From: Zoogloeaceae bacterium
GTDB lineage: Bacteria; Pseudomonadota; Gammaproteobacteria; Burkholderiales; Rhodocyclaceae
NCBI GenBank assembly: GCA_016791025.1
Contig: JAEUNX010000102.1
Span: forward strand, 1 to 44,480
Direction of reading: 5' to 3'
DNA: 44,480 nucleotides
The translations under genes were made by a program, and so were the position numbers. Below, piece by piece: positions 18,131-27,208 of this stretch. The first letter of the stretch is position 1. Each line of letters starts with the position of its first letter. Below the pieces are notes generated by a model that did no database searches, had not been told where the DNA came from, and saw only the letters and a program-made list of their open reading frames with translations.

Positions 18131-19633
18131 ATGCACACTTCCGCCCCGCCCATTTATTCGGTCGCCGACATCCGCAGTATCGAAGCCATCGTGCTGCCAA
18201 GTGCCCGGCCAAGTCTGATGGAACGAGCCGGTCGGGCGGTGGCCGAAGACGCCGTCCGCCTGACCCTCGACCGCCCCGGCCCGATCCTGATCGCCTGTGG
18301 GCCCGGCAACAATGGGGGAGATGGCTTCGTGATGGCACGCCATCTTCATCTCTCCGGACGACCAGTGGTCGTGGCCTTTGCGGGCAACCCGGCAGAACTG
18401 CCCGACGATGCCGCCGCGGCCCACCGGGCCTGGCGGGCCAGCGGCGGCGTCACCACCTCGGACCTCCCCGCGCCCCCGGCGGAGGGCTGGAGCCTGGTGG
18501 TGGACGCCCTGTTTGGCATTGGACTGCAGCGACCCATCGAAGGCCGCTACCGGACCTGGATCCAGACGCTCAACGCCCAAAAGTGTCGCCGGCTCGCCCT
18601 CGATGTCCCGAGCGGCATCGACGCCGACAATGGGCGGGTCCTCGGGATCGCCTTTCAGGCCACCCACACCAGCACCTTCATCGCCCTCAAGCCCGGCCTG
18701 CTCACGCTCGACGGCCCCGACTACGCCGGCGAGGTCTTGGTCCAGCGGCTGGAGATCGACCCGCGCAGCTTCCTCCAACCCAAAGGGCAGACCGTGATTC
18801 CCGGCCTGTTCCGCCATTGCCTGCGTCCTCGCCCCCGCAATTGCCATAAAGGTCTCTTCGGCGACGTGGCCATCATCGGCGGTGCTCCGGGCATGGTGGG
18901 GGCCGCCCTGCTGGCTGGCCGGGCGGCCATCAAGCTCGGCGGTGGTCGGGTCTTTGTCGGCCTCCTCGATCGACACGGGCCGGCGGTGGATTTCTTTGCC
19001 CCGGAATTGATGCTGCGGGCGCCGGAGAGCCTGCTGGAATGCGCGTCGTGCGTGGCGATCGGCCCCGGTCTCGGCCAGTCGGAGTCCGCCTCCGGCCTGC
19101 TGGGCATCGCCATTCTCCAAAACTCACCTTTGGTGATCGACGCCGATGGCTTGAATCTGCTGGGACGCTTTGCGCATCTCAAGGCGGCGCTAGCCAGCCG
19201 CGAGCAACCTGCCGTCCTGACGCCCCACCCAGCGGAGGCCGGTCGCATGCTCGGCTGCAGTACTGCCGACGTTCAGGCTGACCGCGTGGGAACGGCCACC
19301 CGCCTCGCCAAGGAACTTCATGCCGTGGTGGTGCTCAAGGGCTGCGGCACGGTGATCGCCGGCCCCCAGGGCGACTGGTACATCAACGGCACCGGTCATG
19401 GCGGTCTGGCCACCGCCGGCTCCGGCGACGTGCTTACTGGCATCCTGGTCAGCCTGCTCGCCCAACACTGGCCTCCCCTGGATGCGGCACTGGCGGCAGT
19501 GCACCTCCACGGGCGATCGGCCGAATGGCTGGCCCAGCGAGAGGTCGGGCCGGTGGGCCTCACAGCAGGCGAGTTGGTGGATGCCGCCCGCCAGGTCTTC
19601 AACGCCTGGATCCAGCAGGCCCGATGCCTTTGA
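18131..19633 (+). CDS. nnr: Bifunctional NAD(P)HX epimerase / ADP- or ATP-dependent dehydratase
   Basis: The 500-residue enzyme repairs hydrated NADH and NADPH. The N-terminal YjeF/NnrE domain (about 1-215) has MERAGRAVAE and CGPGNNGGDGFVMARHL, and epimerises the two hydrate forms. The C-terminal NnrD domain (about 230-490) is a ribokinase-fold dehydratase, with GGAPGMVGAALLAGRAA, LTPHPAEAGRML and the nucleotide loop TAGSGDVLTGI. The fused layout is the normal bacterial form. The stop lies 25 bases before the EamA transporter start, on the same strand. The start is the first ATG at the beginning of the domain; the preceding region has no strong ribosome-binding site. Confidence 0.94.
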   Translation: MHTSAPPIYSVADIRSIEAIVLPSARPSLMERAGRAVAEDAVRLTLDRPGPILIACGPGNNGGDGFVMARHLHLSGRPVVVAFAGNPAELPDDAAAAHRAWRASGGVTTSDLPAPPAEGWSLVVDALFGIGLQRPIEGRYRTWIQTLNAQKCRRLALDVPSGIDADNGRVLGIAFQATHTSTFIALKPGLLTLDGPDYAGEVLVQRLEIDPRSFLQPKGQTVIPGLFRHCLRPRPRNCHKGLFGDVAIIGGAPGMVGAALLAGRAAIKLGGGRVFVGLLDRHGPAVDFFAPELMLRAPESLLECASCVAIGPGLGQSESASGLLGIAILQNSPLVIDADGLNLLGRFAHLKAALASREQPAVLTPHPAEAGRMLGCSTADVQADRVGTATRLAKELHAVVVLKGCGTVIAGPQGDWYINGTGHGGLATAGSGDVLTGILVSLLAQHWPPLDAALAAVHLHGRSAEWLAQREVGPVGLTAGELVDAARQVFNAWIQQARCL

Positions 19634-19658
19634 GACCGTCGTTTCCCCAGCAGCCGAA

Positions 19659-20534
19659 ATGAGCGCCCCACCCGCCGGGCGGCCAATTGTCGGGGTAGCT
19701 CTGATCGTCATGGCCACGGCCTGCTTTGCCCTGCTCGACGGCACCGCCAAGAGCCTGGCGGCGATGTGGCCGGTGATCTGGGTCGCCTGGGCCAGATATA
19801 CCGCCCAGGGTCTGCTGATGGCCGTGGTCCTCGGCCCCCTGCGGGGCCGCCGCCTCTGGCACACCCGCAGCCCTGGCCGCCAGGGGGTGCGGGCCCTTTT
19901 CCTTTTGTTGACGACCCTGGCCGTTGTGACTGCGCTCCAGCGCATGCCCCTGGCAGAGACCACGGCCGTGGTCTTCACCGCGCCCCTCTTTGTGGTGCTC
20001 CTCTCACGGCGGATCTTGGGCGAGACAGTAGGAGTACGGCGCTGGATCGCCACGGCGCTGGGGTTCGCCGGCGCCCTGGTGGTCACCCGTCCCGGCGGGG
20101 GCCTGACGGCGGATGGCGTGCTCCTCGCTGGGTTCGGCGCCCTGAGCCTCGCGCTCTACCAGGTCATGACCCGCCAGCTAAGCCATCAGGAGGATCCCTT
20201 CGTGATGCTTTTCTGGAACGCCCTGGTCGGTACCGCGCTGCTGACACCCGTACTGCCCTGGGTTGGCACCCCAGATCCGATAAATCTGGGGACGATGGGC
20301 CAGGTCCTGGGCCTGGGATTGTCCGCCGGGCTGGGTCATTTCCTGCTGATCCGTGCCTTTCGCGAAGCGCCGGCATCACTGCTCAGCCCAGTGAGCTATC
20401 TGCAGATCCTGGCGGCCGCCGGCGTCGGATGGCTATTCTTCGGCCAGCTGCCGGACGTCACCAGCTTCCTGGGGATGACGGTCATCATCCTTGCCGGCGC
20501 TCTTTTGGCCTGGGACGGCCGCAAGCCCGCCTGA
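19659..20534 (+). CDS. DMT-superfamily (EamA) transporter
   Basis: A 291-residue inner-membrane protein with about ten helices arranged as two EamA repeats. The first starts at VGVALIVMATACFALLDGT, the second near GGGLTADGVLLAGFGALSLA. Typical DMT residues such as the PLAETTAVVFTAPLFVVLLS segment after helix 3 and REAPASLLSPVSYLQIL before helix 9 are seen. Family members export amino acids, sugars or nucleotide-related compounds; the substrate cannot be read here. The frame is open well upstream, overlapping the NAD(P)HX gene, but the ATG at 19659 starts exactly before the first helix, so the shorter form is chosen. Convergent with the nitroreductase gene, 30 bases apart. Confidence 0.88.
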   Translation: MSAPPAGRPIVGVALIVMATACFALLDGTAKSLAAMWPVIWVAWARYTAQGLLMAVVLGPLRGRRLWHTRSPGRQGVRALFLLLTTLAVVTALQRMPLAETTAVVFTAPLFVVLLSRRILGETVGVRRWIATALGFAGALVVTRPGGGLTADGVLLAGFGALSLALYQVMTRQLSHQEDPFVMLFWNALVGTALLTPVLPWVGTPDPINLGTMGQVLGLGLSAGLGHFLLIRAFREAPASLLSPVSYLQILAAAGVGWLFFGQLPDVTSFLGMTVIILAGALLAWDGRKPA

Positions 20535-20564
20535 GTTCGCGGCTCTGGCGATCCCGTCAGCCCG

Positions 20565-21386
20565 TCAACGCAACACGAAGCCCAGATTGTTGAGCGCCTC
20601 GACCAGGCGATCGCGCCCTGAAAGGGATTCCGGACCGGAAATCCGCTTGGCGGAATGAACCGACCAGGTTCCGCGCACGTTCATCCCCTGGGCGGTGTAA
20701 AAAGCCGCCATGGCCTCATCGTAGGAAGCAATGCCCGCCATCGCCTGATCGGCGGAGTAGGTTTCACGGTGAAGCACCACCGGCTGGGCCGGGCGCGGCT
20801 TGATAGCCGCCGGCGCGGCTGGGTCTGGATGGCCGACGCACATGCCAAAGACAGCCATAACCTTTGGCGGCAGCCCGAGAAGCCGGGCCACCTCTTCGGG
20901 TCGATTGCGCATGGCGCCGATATACACCGTGCCCAGGCCGAGGGATTCCGCTGCCACAGCGGCGTTCTGGGCGGCCAGCGCGGCATCGATGGCCGCCACA
21001 AGAAACATCTCGAGGTAATCGAGGGCCGCCGAGGGCCGGGCAACCTGGGTTGCCACACCTTCCAGACGGGCAAGGTCCGCGAGCCAGACGAGTTGCAGGG
21101 GAGCCTGGCGGATATGGGCCTGCCCCCCTGCGAGATCGGCCAAAGCCGCCCGCCGCTCTGGGTCGCGTACGGCCACCACGCTCCAGGCATGGAGATTCGA
21201 GGAACTGGAGGCGGACTGGGCTGCGGCCACCATCGCCTCGAGCTGGGCTTCGCTGACCGGATCGGGCAAAAACGCCCGCACCGAGCGGTGGCTCACCAAG
21301 TGTTCGATCACCGGATTCCAATCGGGGTCAAGAAAGGATCGCCCGACCCCATATCGTTCGGACAACAAGGTTTCGCGTGCGGTCAT
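20565..21386 (-). CDS. NADPH-dependent nitroreductase, NfsA/FRP family
   Basis: A 273-residue flavin reductase. Seen: HRSVRAFLPDPVSEAQLEAM near the N terminus (the FMN phosphate-binding Arg-Ser-x-Arg motif), SASSSSNLHAWSVVAV, ESLGLGTVYIGAMRN for FMN ring contact, and VFGMCVGHPD. The C-terminal arm, common in NfsA-type proteins, is present, ending in LNNLGFVLR. It reduces quinones, nitroaromatics or flavins with NADPH; the physiological substrate is not clear. The start at 21386 (MTARETLL) lies right before the domain; an earlier in-frame codon at 21434 is less likely. It is divergent from the GGDEF-EAL gene across 175 bases that hold an imperfect inverted repeat. Confidence 0.9.
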   Translation of the reverse strand: MTARETLLSERYGVGRSFLDPDWNPVIEHLVSHRSVRAFLPDPVSEAQLEAMVAAAQSASSSSNLHAWSVVAVRDPERRAALADLAGGQAHIRQAPLQLVWLADLARLEGVATQVARPSAALDYLEMFLVAAIDAALAAQNAAVAAESLGLGTVYIGAMRNRPEEVARLLGLPPKVMAVFGMCVGHPDPAAPAAIKPRPAQPVVLHRETYSADQAMAGIASYDEAMAAFYTAQGMNVRGTWSVHSAKRISGPESLSGRDRLVEALNNLGFVLR

Positions 21387-21479
21387 GGTTGGTGTCGAGT
21401 GGTCAATTCCGGGGTCGATTGTACGCCCCATCACGCGCGTCAGCCCCGCTGGGGGCAGATCCGCCAGGTCCCTTCCGAC

Positions 21480-21523
21480 AATGCAAAATCAATGGCACCA
21501 TCGCGCTCAAAGCCATTTGCATT
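21480..21523. promoter_or_regulatory. Inverted repeat AATGCAAA...TTTGCATT in divergent control region
   Basis: AATGCAAA (21480-21487) and TTTGCATT (21516-21523) are exact reverse complements, and the inner flanks ATGGC and GCCAT continue the symmetry with a four-base shift. The patch is AT-richer than its surroundings and lies between the nitroreductase and GGDEF-EAL starts, so it may be an operator or hairpin in the leader. TTGACA occurs just after it (21526-21531) but without a matching -10. Confidence 0.45.
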
Positions 21524-21561
21524 CATTGACACCGCCGCCTCGTGACCAGGACTCCATCCTG

Positions 21562-24500
21562 ATGCGCAAGCTCCTTGCCCAGAACGTCCTGATCGCCGCC
21601 GGCTACAGCGTCGTGGGGTGGCTTGCGCTCATGGTGGCGGTGCCCCCCGGCTATGCCGCACCCATCTTTCCGCCCGCTGGAATCGCAGTAGCGGCCCTAC
21701 TCACGTTTGGCCGATGGGTACTGCCCTCGATCTTTGTCGGGTCGTTCCTGGTGAACCTCCTTGCCGGCCAGAACGTCGGCACCGAGTCGCTCACGACAGC
21801 GATCTTTCCGGCCCTCATGGCCTCGATTGGTCCGCCCATCCAGGCGCTTCTGGCCATGAAGTGCCTGCGATTTCTGGGCAACCCACCCGGACATTGCTTC
21901 GAAAGCTCCCGCAATGTCCTGATCTTCTATTGTCTGGTAGCGCCGATCACCAGCTTGCTCGCCCCCAGCCTGGCCGTCCCGCAACTGGTCCATGCGGGGG
22001 TGATATCCGCCAATGACGCCCTTTTTTCGTGGTGGAACTGGTGGATTGGCGACACACTGGGCGTCATTACCGCCACACCCCTTGCGCTGGCGCTTTTCGG
22101 CAAACCTAGAAGCATCTGGGCACCCAGACTGATCAACGTAGCCCTACCCCTTATTGCTGCCCTCGTTCTCGTGGGCGGCGTATTCATGCAAGTGCGACAG
22201 TGGGAAGGACGGCGCTTGGACATCCAGTTCGCCCGGGACGCCGAAGGCATTTTCGGCCTGGTACAGCGGCGTCTGGAGGTTCAGGAAGAGATCCTCCTGG
22301 CGCTCGAGCGCTTCGTCCGCGCGAGCACGGAGGTCACCGCGGCCGAGTGGCACGAGTTCGCCGGCCTTTGGTTGGATCGCTATCCCGGAATTTTGAATCT
22401 TGCCTGGGCACCCCGGATTGGCGCTGCCGAGCGACGTGCCTTCGAACTCGAATTGAGGCGAGACAAGGATCACCGCCACGGAATCATGGATCGGACCCCC
22501 GAAGGCGCACTCTATTCCGCCCGACCGGCCCCGGAGTACCTGCCCTATCACCTGATCGAGCCAATTCGGGGCAACGAATTGGTCGTCGGACTCAATCCGC
22601 TGTCGCTGCCGGCGGCGCGTTCGGCTATCGAACGATCTCGGGACGAAGCCGCACCCATCGCCACACCCAGCCTAGCCTTGGTTCAGGATGGTGGCACGGG
22701 CAACGGTGTGGTGATCTATCAAGCCGTCTTCCACCACGATGCGGACGCCTCTAAGCGGCCATTGCGGGGCGTCGTCTCCAGCGCGCTTCGCCTTACTGAT
22801 GCCCTCACCAGCGCCCTGGCCGATGCGCCGGTAACCACCCTGGATGTCTGCCTGGTGGACCGCACGGACTCAGCCAACCCTTCCCCCCTCGCAGGCCCGC
22901 TCACCTGCGTCGATGACTCACGGATCAAACCGCTGCCAAGCCTGAGCCGTGAAACCCGATTCGCCGGCCGGGTCTGGCAGATTCGAGTGCAGGCCACTGA
23001 ATCCTACCGGACCGCCAATCTCAGCTGGGCGGTGTGGGTTACCCTTGCGGTGGGCCTGTCCTGTGCCGGGATGCTTGGAGCATTCCTTCTCATCAATTCC
23101 AGCCGCTCCCGTCGAACCCAAGAACTGGTCGCTGAGCGCACCGCAGAGCTGGCTTCTGCAACCCAGCGTCTGCGCCACCAGAGGGCGGCGCTGGCCGAGG
23201 CCCAGCGCATGGCGCGCATGGGCAGCTGGATCCTGGCCGACAATCAGATGGTCGAGTGTTCCGCGGAACTGGTGCGGATGATGGGACTGCCCGCAGGGCA
23301 ACCCTTGCCCCTCGCCCGCTTTCTCCTTCCGCTCCCGCCAGATGACCGGGATCGCCTGGACTCCCTGGTCATTGAGGCCCAGCACCAGCCACTGACCGAG
23401 GCCATTGATTGCACGCTCCCCACGGCCGACGGAACACCAGAAGTCCTCCATTTCCAGATCGAGAGTGGCTATGTGGACCAGGCATTGCGCGTCCGGGGAA
23501 CGGTGCAGAATGTGACAGCGGCGCGCCAGGCAGAGGCCCATATTCACTTCCTCGCGCGCTATGACGCTCTCACCGGATTGCCCAACCGCACCCACTGGCA
23601 AGAACACGCTCGCACCGTGGTGGCGGACGCCCAGCGCCACGGCGACCCGGTGGCGGTGCTCTTCCTCGACCTTGATAACTTCAAGACGGTCAATGATTCG
23701 CTGGGCCATCCAGTCGGCGACCGCCTCCTCACAGCAGTCGTGGCGCGGTTTGCGTCGTGCCTGCGCGCCACCGACCTCCTCGCCCGCCTCGGCGGCGACG
23801 AATTCGTGGTGCTGATTTCCCGCTTTCACCAACGCGAAGATGTGGCCCGGGTCGCCGCCAAGCTGATTGATTCGCTACGTCGACCGGTGGCCATCGACAT
23901 GCATGAACTTTCGGTTGGCGTGAGCATCGGCATCGCCCTTTACCCTGACGACGGCAATGACGTGGATACCCTGCTCAAACATGCCGATGTCGCCATGTAT
24001 GGCGCAAAGCAGGCCGGGCGCAATGCCTATCATTTCTTCGAGGTCCACATGAACGACGTGGCCCTCGAACGCCTGCAGATCGACCACGCCCTGCGCCGAG
24101 CGCTGGAGCGCAAGGAGCTGGTCCTCCACTACCAGCCCAAGCTGGATCTTGTCAAAGGGCGGGCGACCGGCTGCGAAGCCCTTGTCCGCTGGCAGCACCC
24201 GGAGCGGGGCATGATTCCCCCCGCCCACTTCATCCCGATTGCCGAGGATACCGGCCTTATTCTGCCGATCGGTGAGTGGGTTCTGACCGAAGCCTGCCGC
24301 CAACAGGCCGAGCTTGCCCGGCAGGGCGTCGACCTTTCCATCGCCATCAACATTTCTGCCCTTCAGTTCCGCAGACCGGATTTCGCCGATCGGGTCAAAC
24401 GGATTCTGGCCCAGACCGGTGCAGACCCCGCAAGGATAGAACTCGAGATCACCGAAAGCGCGCTCATGGAGCCCGACGAAGCGATGCTGGAACGCCTGGC

Positions 24501-24867
24501 CATCCTGCGGGAACAAGGCATCACGCTGGCCCTGGACGACTTTGGTACCGGCTACTCAAGCCTCGCCTATCTGCGCCGCCTGCCCATCCAGTGCCTGAAG
24601 ATCGATCGCTCTTTCGTGCAGGATCTGCCGGGAGACCCGGAAGACGAGGCCATTGCCACCGCTACCCTGTCCCTTGCCCGGGACCTGGGACTCAGGGTGG
24701 TGGCCGAAGGGGTGGAGACCGCAGCGCAGCGCGAATACCTCGCCGACCGGGGCTGCCATCTGATTCAGGGCTACTTGGTCGCCCGACCAATGCCCATCGG
24801 CGATCTCATTCATTGGTTGGCGGCGTTTGACGCGAAACCTGAGCCCGACTCAAGCCGGGTCGGGTGA
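21562..24867 (+). CDS. MASE1-CHASE-PAS-GGDEF-EAL membrane cyclic-di-GMP enzyme
   Basis: An 1101-residue sensor. Residues 1-195 form the multi-helix MASE1 domain (start MRKLLAQNVLIAAGYS). A CHASE-type periplasmic sensor (about 220-470; DRYPGILNLAWAPRI) is closed by a helix near 487-512. A diverged PAS (about 545-660) follows. The GGDEF loop RLGGDEF (GGDEF at 744-748) is intact with I-site RATD (735-738). The EAL domain has EALVRW from Glu872, the metal pair Asp992-Asp993 in DDFGTGYSSL, and loop-6 residues that look complete. Both cyclase and phosphodiesterase should be catalytically competent. Start at 21562 has AGGA about ten bases before; the upstream in-frame ATG (21481) lies in the inverted repeat. 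The last 18 bases overlap the convergent GTPase gene. Confidence 0.93.
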   Translation: MRKLLAQNVLIAAGYSVVGWLALMVAVPPGYAAPIFPPAGIAVAALLTFGRWVLPSIFVGSFLVNLLAGQNVGTESLTTAIFPALMASIGPPIQALLAMKCLRFLGNPPGHCFESSRNVLIFYCLVAPITSLLAPSLAVPQLVHAGVISANDALFSWWNWWIGDTLGVITATPLALALFGKPRSIWAPRLINVALPLIAALVLVGGVFMQVRQWEGRRLDIQFARDAEGIFGLVQRRLEVQEEILLALERFVRASTEVTAAEWHEFAGLWLDRYPGILNLAWAPRIGAAERRAFELELRRDKDHRHGIMDRTPEGALYSARPAPEYLPYHLIEPIRGNELVVGLNPLSLPAARSAIERSRDEAAPIATPSLALVQDGGTGNGVVIYQAVFHHDADASKRPLRGVVSSALRLTDALTSALADAPVTTLDVCLVDRTDSANPSPLAGPLTCVDDSRIKPLPSLSRETRFAGRVWQIRVQATESYRTANLSWAVWVTLAVGLSCAGMLGAFLLINSSRSRRTQELVAERTAELASATQRLRHQRAALAEAQRMARMGSWILADNQMVECSAELVRMMGLPAGQPLPLARFLLPLPPDDRDRLDSLVIEAQHQPLTEAIDCTLPTADGTPEVLHFQIESGYVDQALRVRGTVQNVTAARQAEAHIHFLARYDALTGLPNRTHWQEHARTVVADAQRHGDPVAVLFLDLDNFKTVNDSLGHPVGDRLLTAVVARFASCLRATDLLARLGGDEFVVLISRFHQREDVARVAAKLIDSLRRPVAIDMHELSVGVSIGIALYPDDGNDVDTLLKHADVAMYGAKQAGRNAYHFFEVHMNDVALERLQIDHALRRALERKELVLHYQPKLDLVKGRATGCEALVRWQHPERGMIPPAHFIPIAEDTGLILPIGEWVLTEACRQQAELARQGVDLSIAINISALQFRRPDFADRVKRILAQTGADPARIELEITESALMEPDEAMLERLAILREQGITLALDDFGTGYSSLAYLRRLPIQCLKIDRSFVQDLPGDPEDEAIATATLSLARDLGLRVVAEGVETAAQREYLADRGCHLIQGYLVARPMPIGDLIHWLAAFDAKPEPDSSRVG

Positions 24868-25755
24868 TTCGGGTGGCAAGGGATTGACCGCCTCAGCGAG
24901 CATGGCGGCCCGGCTGTCGGGCGTCTCCAGACTGAGACGACCGAGGGCGCCGCCGCGGAAATCCGTGAGCAGGATGATGGCCGCCTTTTCCAGATCCGGG
25001 TGGGTGCCGTAGCGGGACCGTCGCAGGCAACCTCGCCGCCGCGCAATCGCCTCCACGACCCCAGGGCCATCCAGGTCATTTTTAGCGAAGCCATACCGCG
25101 CGGCCAGGACGCCGGGGTAGCGGGCCATGAGGGTGTCGGCGAGAAATGCCGCCACCTCTTCCTCGGCCACAGCATTGACCCCCACCGCGTGGCTCGCCGC
25201 CAACATATACCCATCGCTGTCGTGCTCAATCTTGGGCCAGAGCAGGCCGGGCGTATCGGTGAGGGACATGTCGGCGCCGAGATCGAGACGCTGCTGATTC
25301 TTGGTGACCGCCGGTTCGTCGCCCACCGCCGCCACCCGACGCCGGGCCAGGGCGTTCATCAAGGTCGATTTCCCGACGTTGGGAATGCCCATGATCATCA
25401 TGCGCAGGGGTTTGGTGCCGTCATTCCGATGGGGTGCCAGCTTGCGGCACAGGCCCGGTACCCGCGCGACATCGCTGGGCCGTTTGCAGGAGATTGCCAC
25501 CGCCATCACGTCGGCTTGGCCATTGAACCAATCGAGCCAGGCTCGGGTCGCCTCAGGATCGGCCAAATCCGCCTTATTGAGGATTTTCAGGCAGGGACGC
25601 TGACGAAAGGCGCGCAGTTCCGCGACCATCGGATTGGCGCTGGCCTCCGGCAGGCGCGCATCCACCACCTCGATCACCAGGTCGGTGTGAGCCATGGTCT
25701 CGGCGGCCTTCTTGCGGGCCGCGGCCATATGACCGGGAAACCACTGAATCGTCAT
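24850..25755 (-). CDS. ylqF: Circularly permuted GTPase, YlqF/RbgA-like (ribosome biogenesis)
   Basis: The 301-residue protein has the permuted order G4-G5-G1-G2-G3: NKAD at 60-63, G1 GIPNVGKS at 123-130, and G3 DTPG at 167-170. WFPGHMAAARKKAAE at the start is typical of RbgA/YlqF. In Bacillus, RbgA acts late in large-subunit assembly; in betaproteobacteria the role is inferred to be similar. The C-terminal helical domain (about 200-285) is present. It is the last gene of the mltG-to-GTPase chain and ends inside the 3' end of the convergent cyclic-di-GMP enzyme gene. Confidence 0.92.
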   Translation of the reverse strand: MTIQWFPGHMAAARKKAAETMAHTDLVIEVVDARLPEASANPMVAELRAFRQRPCLKILNKADLADPEATRAWLDWFNGQADVMAVAISCKRPSDVARVPGLCRKLAPHRNDGTKPLRMMIMGIPNVGKSTLMNALARRRVAAVGDEPAVTKNQQRLDLGADMSLTDTPGLLWPKIEHDSDGYMLAASHAVGVNAVAEEEVAAFLADTLMARYPGVLAARYGFAKNDLDGPGVVEAIARRRGCLRRSRYGTHPDLEKAAIILLTDFRGGALGRLSLETPDSRAAMLAEAVNPLPPESPDPA

Positions 25756-25773
25756 CGAACGACGGCCACCTGG

Positions 25774-26424
25774 TCAGCGGCCGGCGCGGGCAGCCTTGAC
25801 GAGGTCCGCCGCATCCGTGTTGCCATTGGCAGCCGCCCACGCATCAGCGGTGAAGCCCTGGTCGTTGCGGACCGTGGGATCCGCCCCAGCCTTGAGGAGC
25901 AACCGTACCGCGTCCAGGTGTCCGTTGCGAGCGGCCAACATCAGCGGTGTGGCTTGGTTCGGTGCCCGGGCGTCCACCTCCGCGCCCCGGGCCAGCAGGA
26001 GGGACACCAGGTCGGCTTGGCCTTCAAAGGCCGCGTACATCAGGGGCGTCCAACCCCCGTGGTTGAACGGCGCACCCGCATCGAGTAGCCGCGACACCAC
26101 TGGCTTGTTGCCCTTGAGGACGGCCATCATCAGCGCCGAATCCCCGGCGGCATTGCGGGCCGCGACCTTGGCCCGATAGCCCAGCAGCAAGTCAACGGTG
26201 GAAAGATGACCATCCCGGGCCGCGAGGATGAGGAGGGTATTCCCACTGGCATCGACGGTCTCCGGATCCAGTCCGCGCTTGAGCAGGGCTGCGAGGTCGC
26301 CATCGTGGCCAAGTGCTGCAGCCGACAGGGCATCGTCATACGTATCGGCCCAGGCGGGGCCCGCCAAAGCCAGCAGAAGGAGGGCGCGCGCGGCGTGCCT
26401 AGCGGCAAGAGTCTTGATCAGCAT
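25774..26424 (-). CDS. Exported ankyrin-repeat protein
   Basis: A 216-residue protein with a Sec signal (residues 1-26, ending AGPAWA) and about five ankyrin repeats, seen as recurring LLxAARxGHxxxVxLLLxxGAxxxxR units (for example SGNTLLILAARDGHLSTVDL and PLMLAARNGHLDAVRLLLK). Ankyrin repeats bind partner proteins; with a signal it should act in the periplasm. It sits between the tatD-like and GTPase genes and starts 26 bases before the tatD-like stop. No ribosome-binding site is seen before the ATG, consistent with coupling. No partner can be named. Confidence 0.87.
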   Translation of the reverse strand: MLIKTLAARHAARALLLLALAGPAWADTYDDALSAAALGHDGDLAALLKRGLDPETVDASGNTLLILAARDGHLSTVDLLLGYRAKVAARNAAGDSALMMAVLKGNKPVVSRLLDAGAPFNHGGWTPLMYAAFEGQADLVSLLLARGAEVDARAPNQATPLMLAARNGHLDAVRLLLKAGADPTVRNDQGFTADAWAAANGNTDAADLVKAARAGR

Positions 26425-27181
26425 GGGAAAAGAGGCGAAAAAAATTGGCGGTGGTGGCCTCGGCCACCGCCTCGACGGGGAGGCCGCGCAGTCGGGCGAT
26501 CTCCTCGGCGACGTGGATCACGTAGGCCGGTTCATTGGTCTTTCCCCGGTGGGGAACCGGCGCCAGATACGGCGCATCGGTCTCAACCAGAAGGCGATCG
26601 AGCGGGACGAAGCGCGCCACGTCCTTAACCTGGCCCGCATTGCGGAAGGTGACGATTCCGGACAGGGAAATATAAAAACCCTGATCCAGGGCGGCGGCAG
26701 CGACCTCGATCGATTCGGTGAAGCAATGCATAACTCCCCCCGCAACCCCCGCGCCCTCCTCCGCCATGATGCGCAGGGTGTCGGCCGCAGCATCGCGAGT
26801 GTGTACGATCAGGGGTTTGCCGCAGGCCCTGGCAGCACGAATATGGACCCGAAATCGCTCCCGCTGCCACTCCGGCTGGTCTTTGTGCCAGTGGTAATCC
26901 AGGCCAGTCTCGCCGATCGCGACCACTTTGGGGTGGTCCGCCAATTGGCATAGCAGACCCAGATCCGGCTCAACACCTTCGGAATGTTCCGGATGGACCC
27001 CGACCGAGGCCCACAGCCTGGGGGAAGAATCAGCAAGGTCCCGCACGGCCGGGAATCTTTCGATATCGACCCCGACGCACAACGCGCCCGCCACGCCAGC
27101 CTGGGACATATGGGCGAGCACGGCGTCCTGGCGAGAGTGGAGATCGGGGAAATCCAGGTGGCAGTGTGAATCAATGAGCAT
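26399..27181 (-). CDS. TatD-family metal-dependent hydrolase (YcfH-like)
   Basis: A 260-residue TIM-barrel nuclease-type hydrolase. Metal-binding residues are in DSHCHLDF (His6 and His8), IGETGLDYHW (Glu), PLIVHTRDA (His), HCFTES (His) and ETDAPYLAP (Asp). TatD proteins are magnesium-dependent DNases with a role in DNA repair and quality control. In Pseudomonas the equivalent gene follows pilZ directly, which supports orthology to YcfH. It starts 27 bases after the pilZ stop and its end overlaps the ankyrin gene. Confidence 0.93.
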   Translation of the reverse strand: MLIDSHCHLDFPDLHSRQDAVLAHMSQAGVAGALCVGVDIERFPAVRDLADSSPRLWASVGVHPEHSEGVEPDLGLLCQLADHPKVVAIGETGLDYHWHKDQPEWQRERFRVHIRAARACGKPLIVHTRDAAADTLRIMAEEGAGVAGGVMHCFTESIEVAAAALDQGFYISLSGIVTFRNAGQVKDVARFVPLDRLLVETDAPYLAPVPHRGKTNEPAYVIHVAEEIARLRGLPVEAVAEATTANFFRLFSHADQDSCR

Positions 27182-27208
27182 CTGGCAGAGACAGTGGCGG
27201 GGATTGGT

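Noticed and set aside
21526-21531. TTGACA as a -35 for the GGDEF-EAL gene
   Set aside because: No -10-like hexamer is present at 16-18 bases spacing, so it is not called as a promoter.
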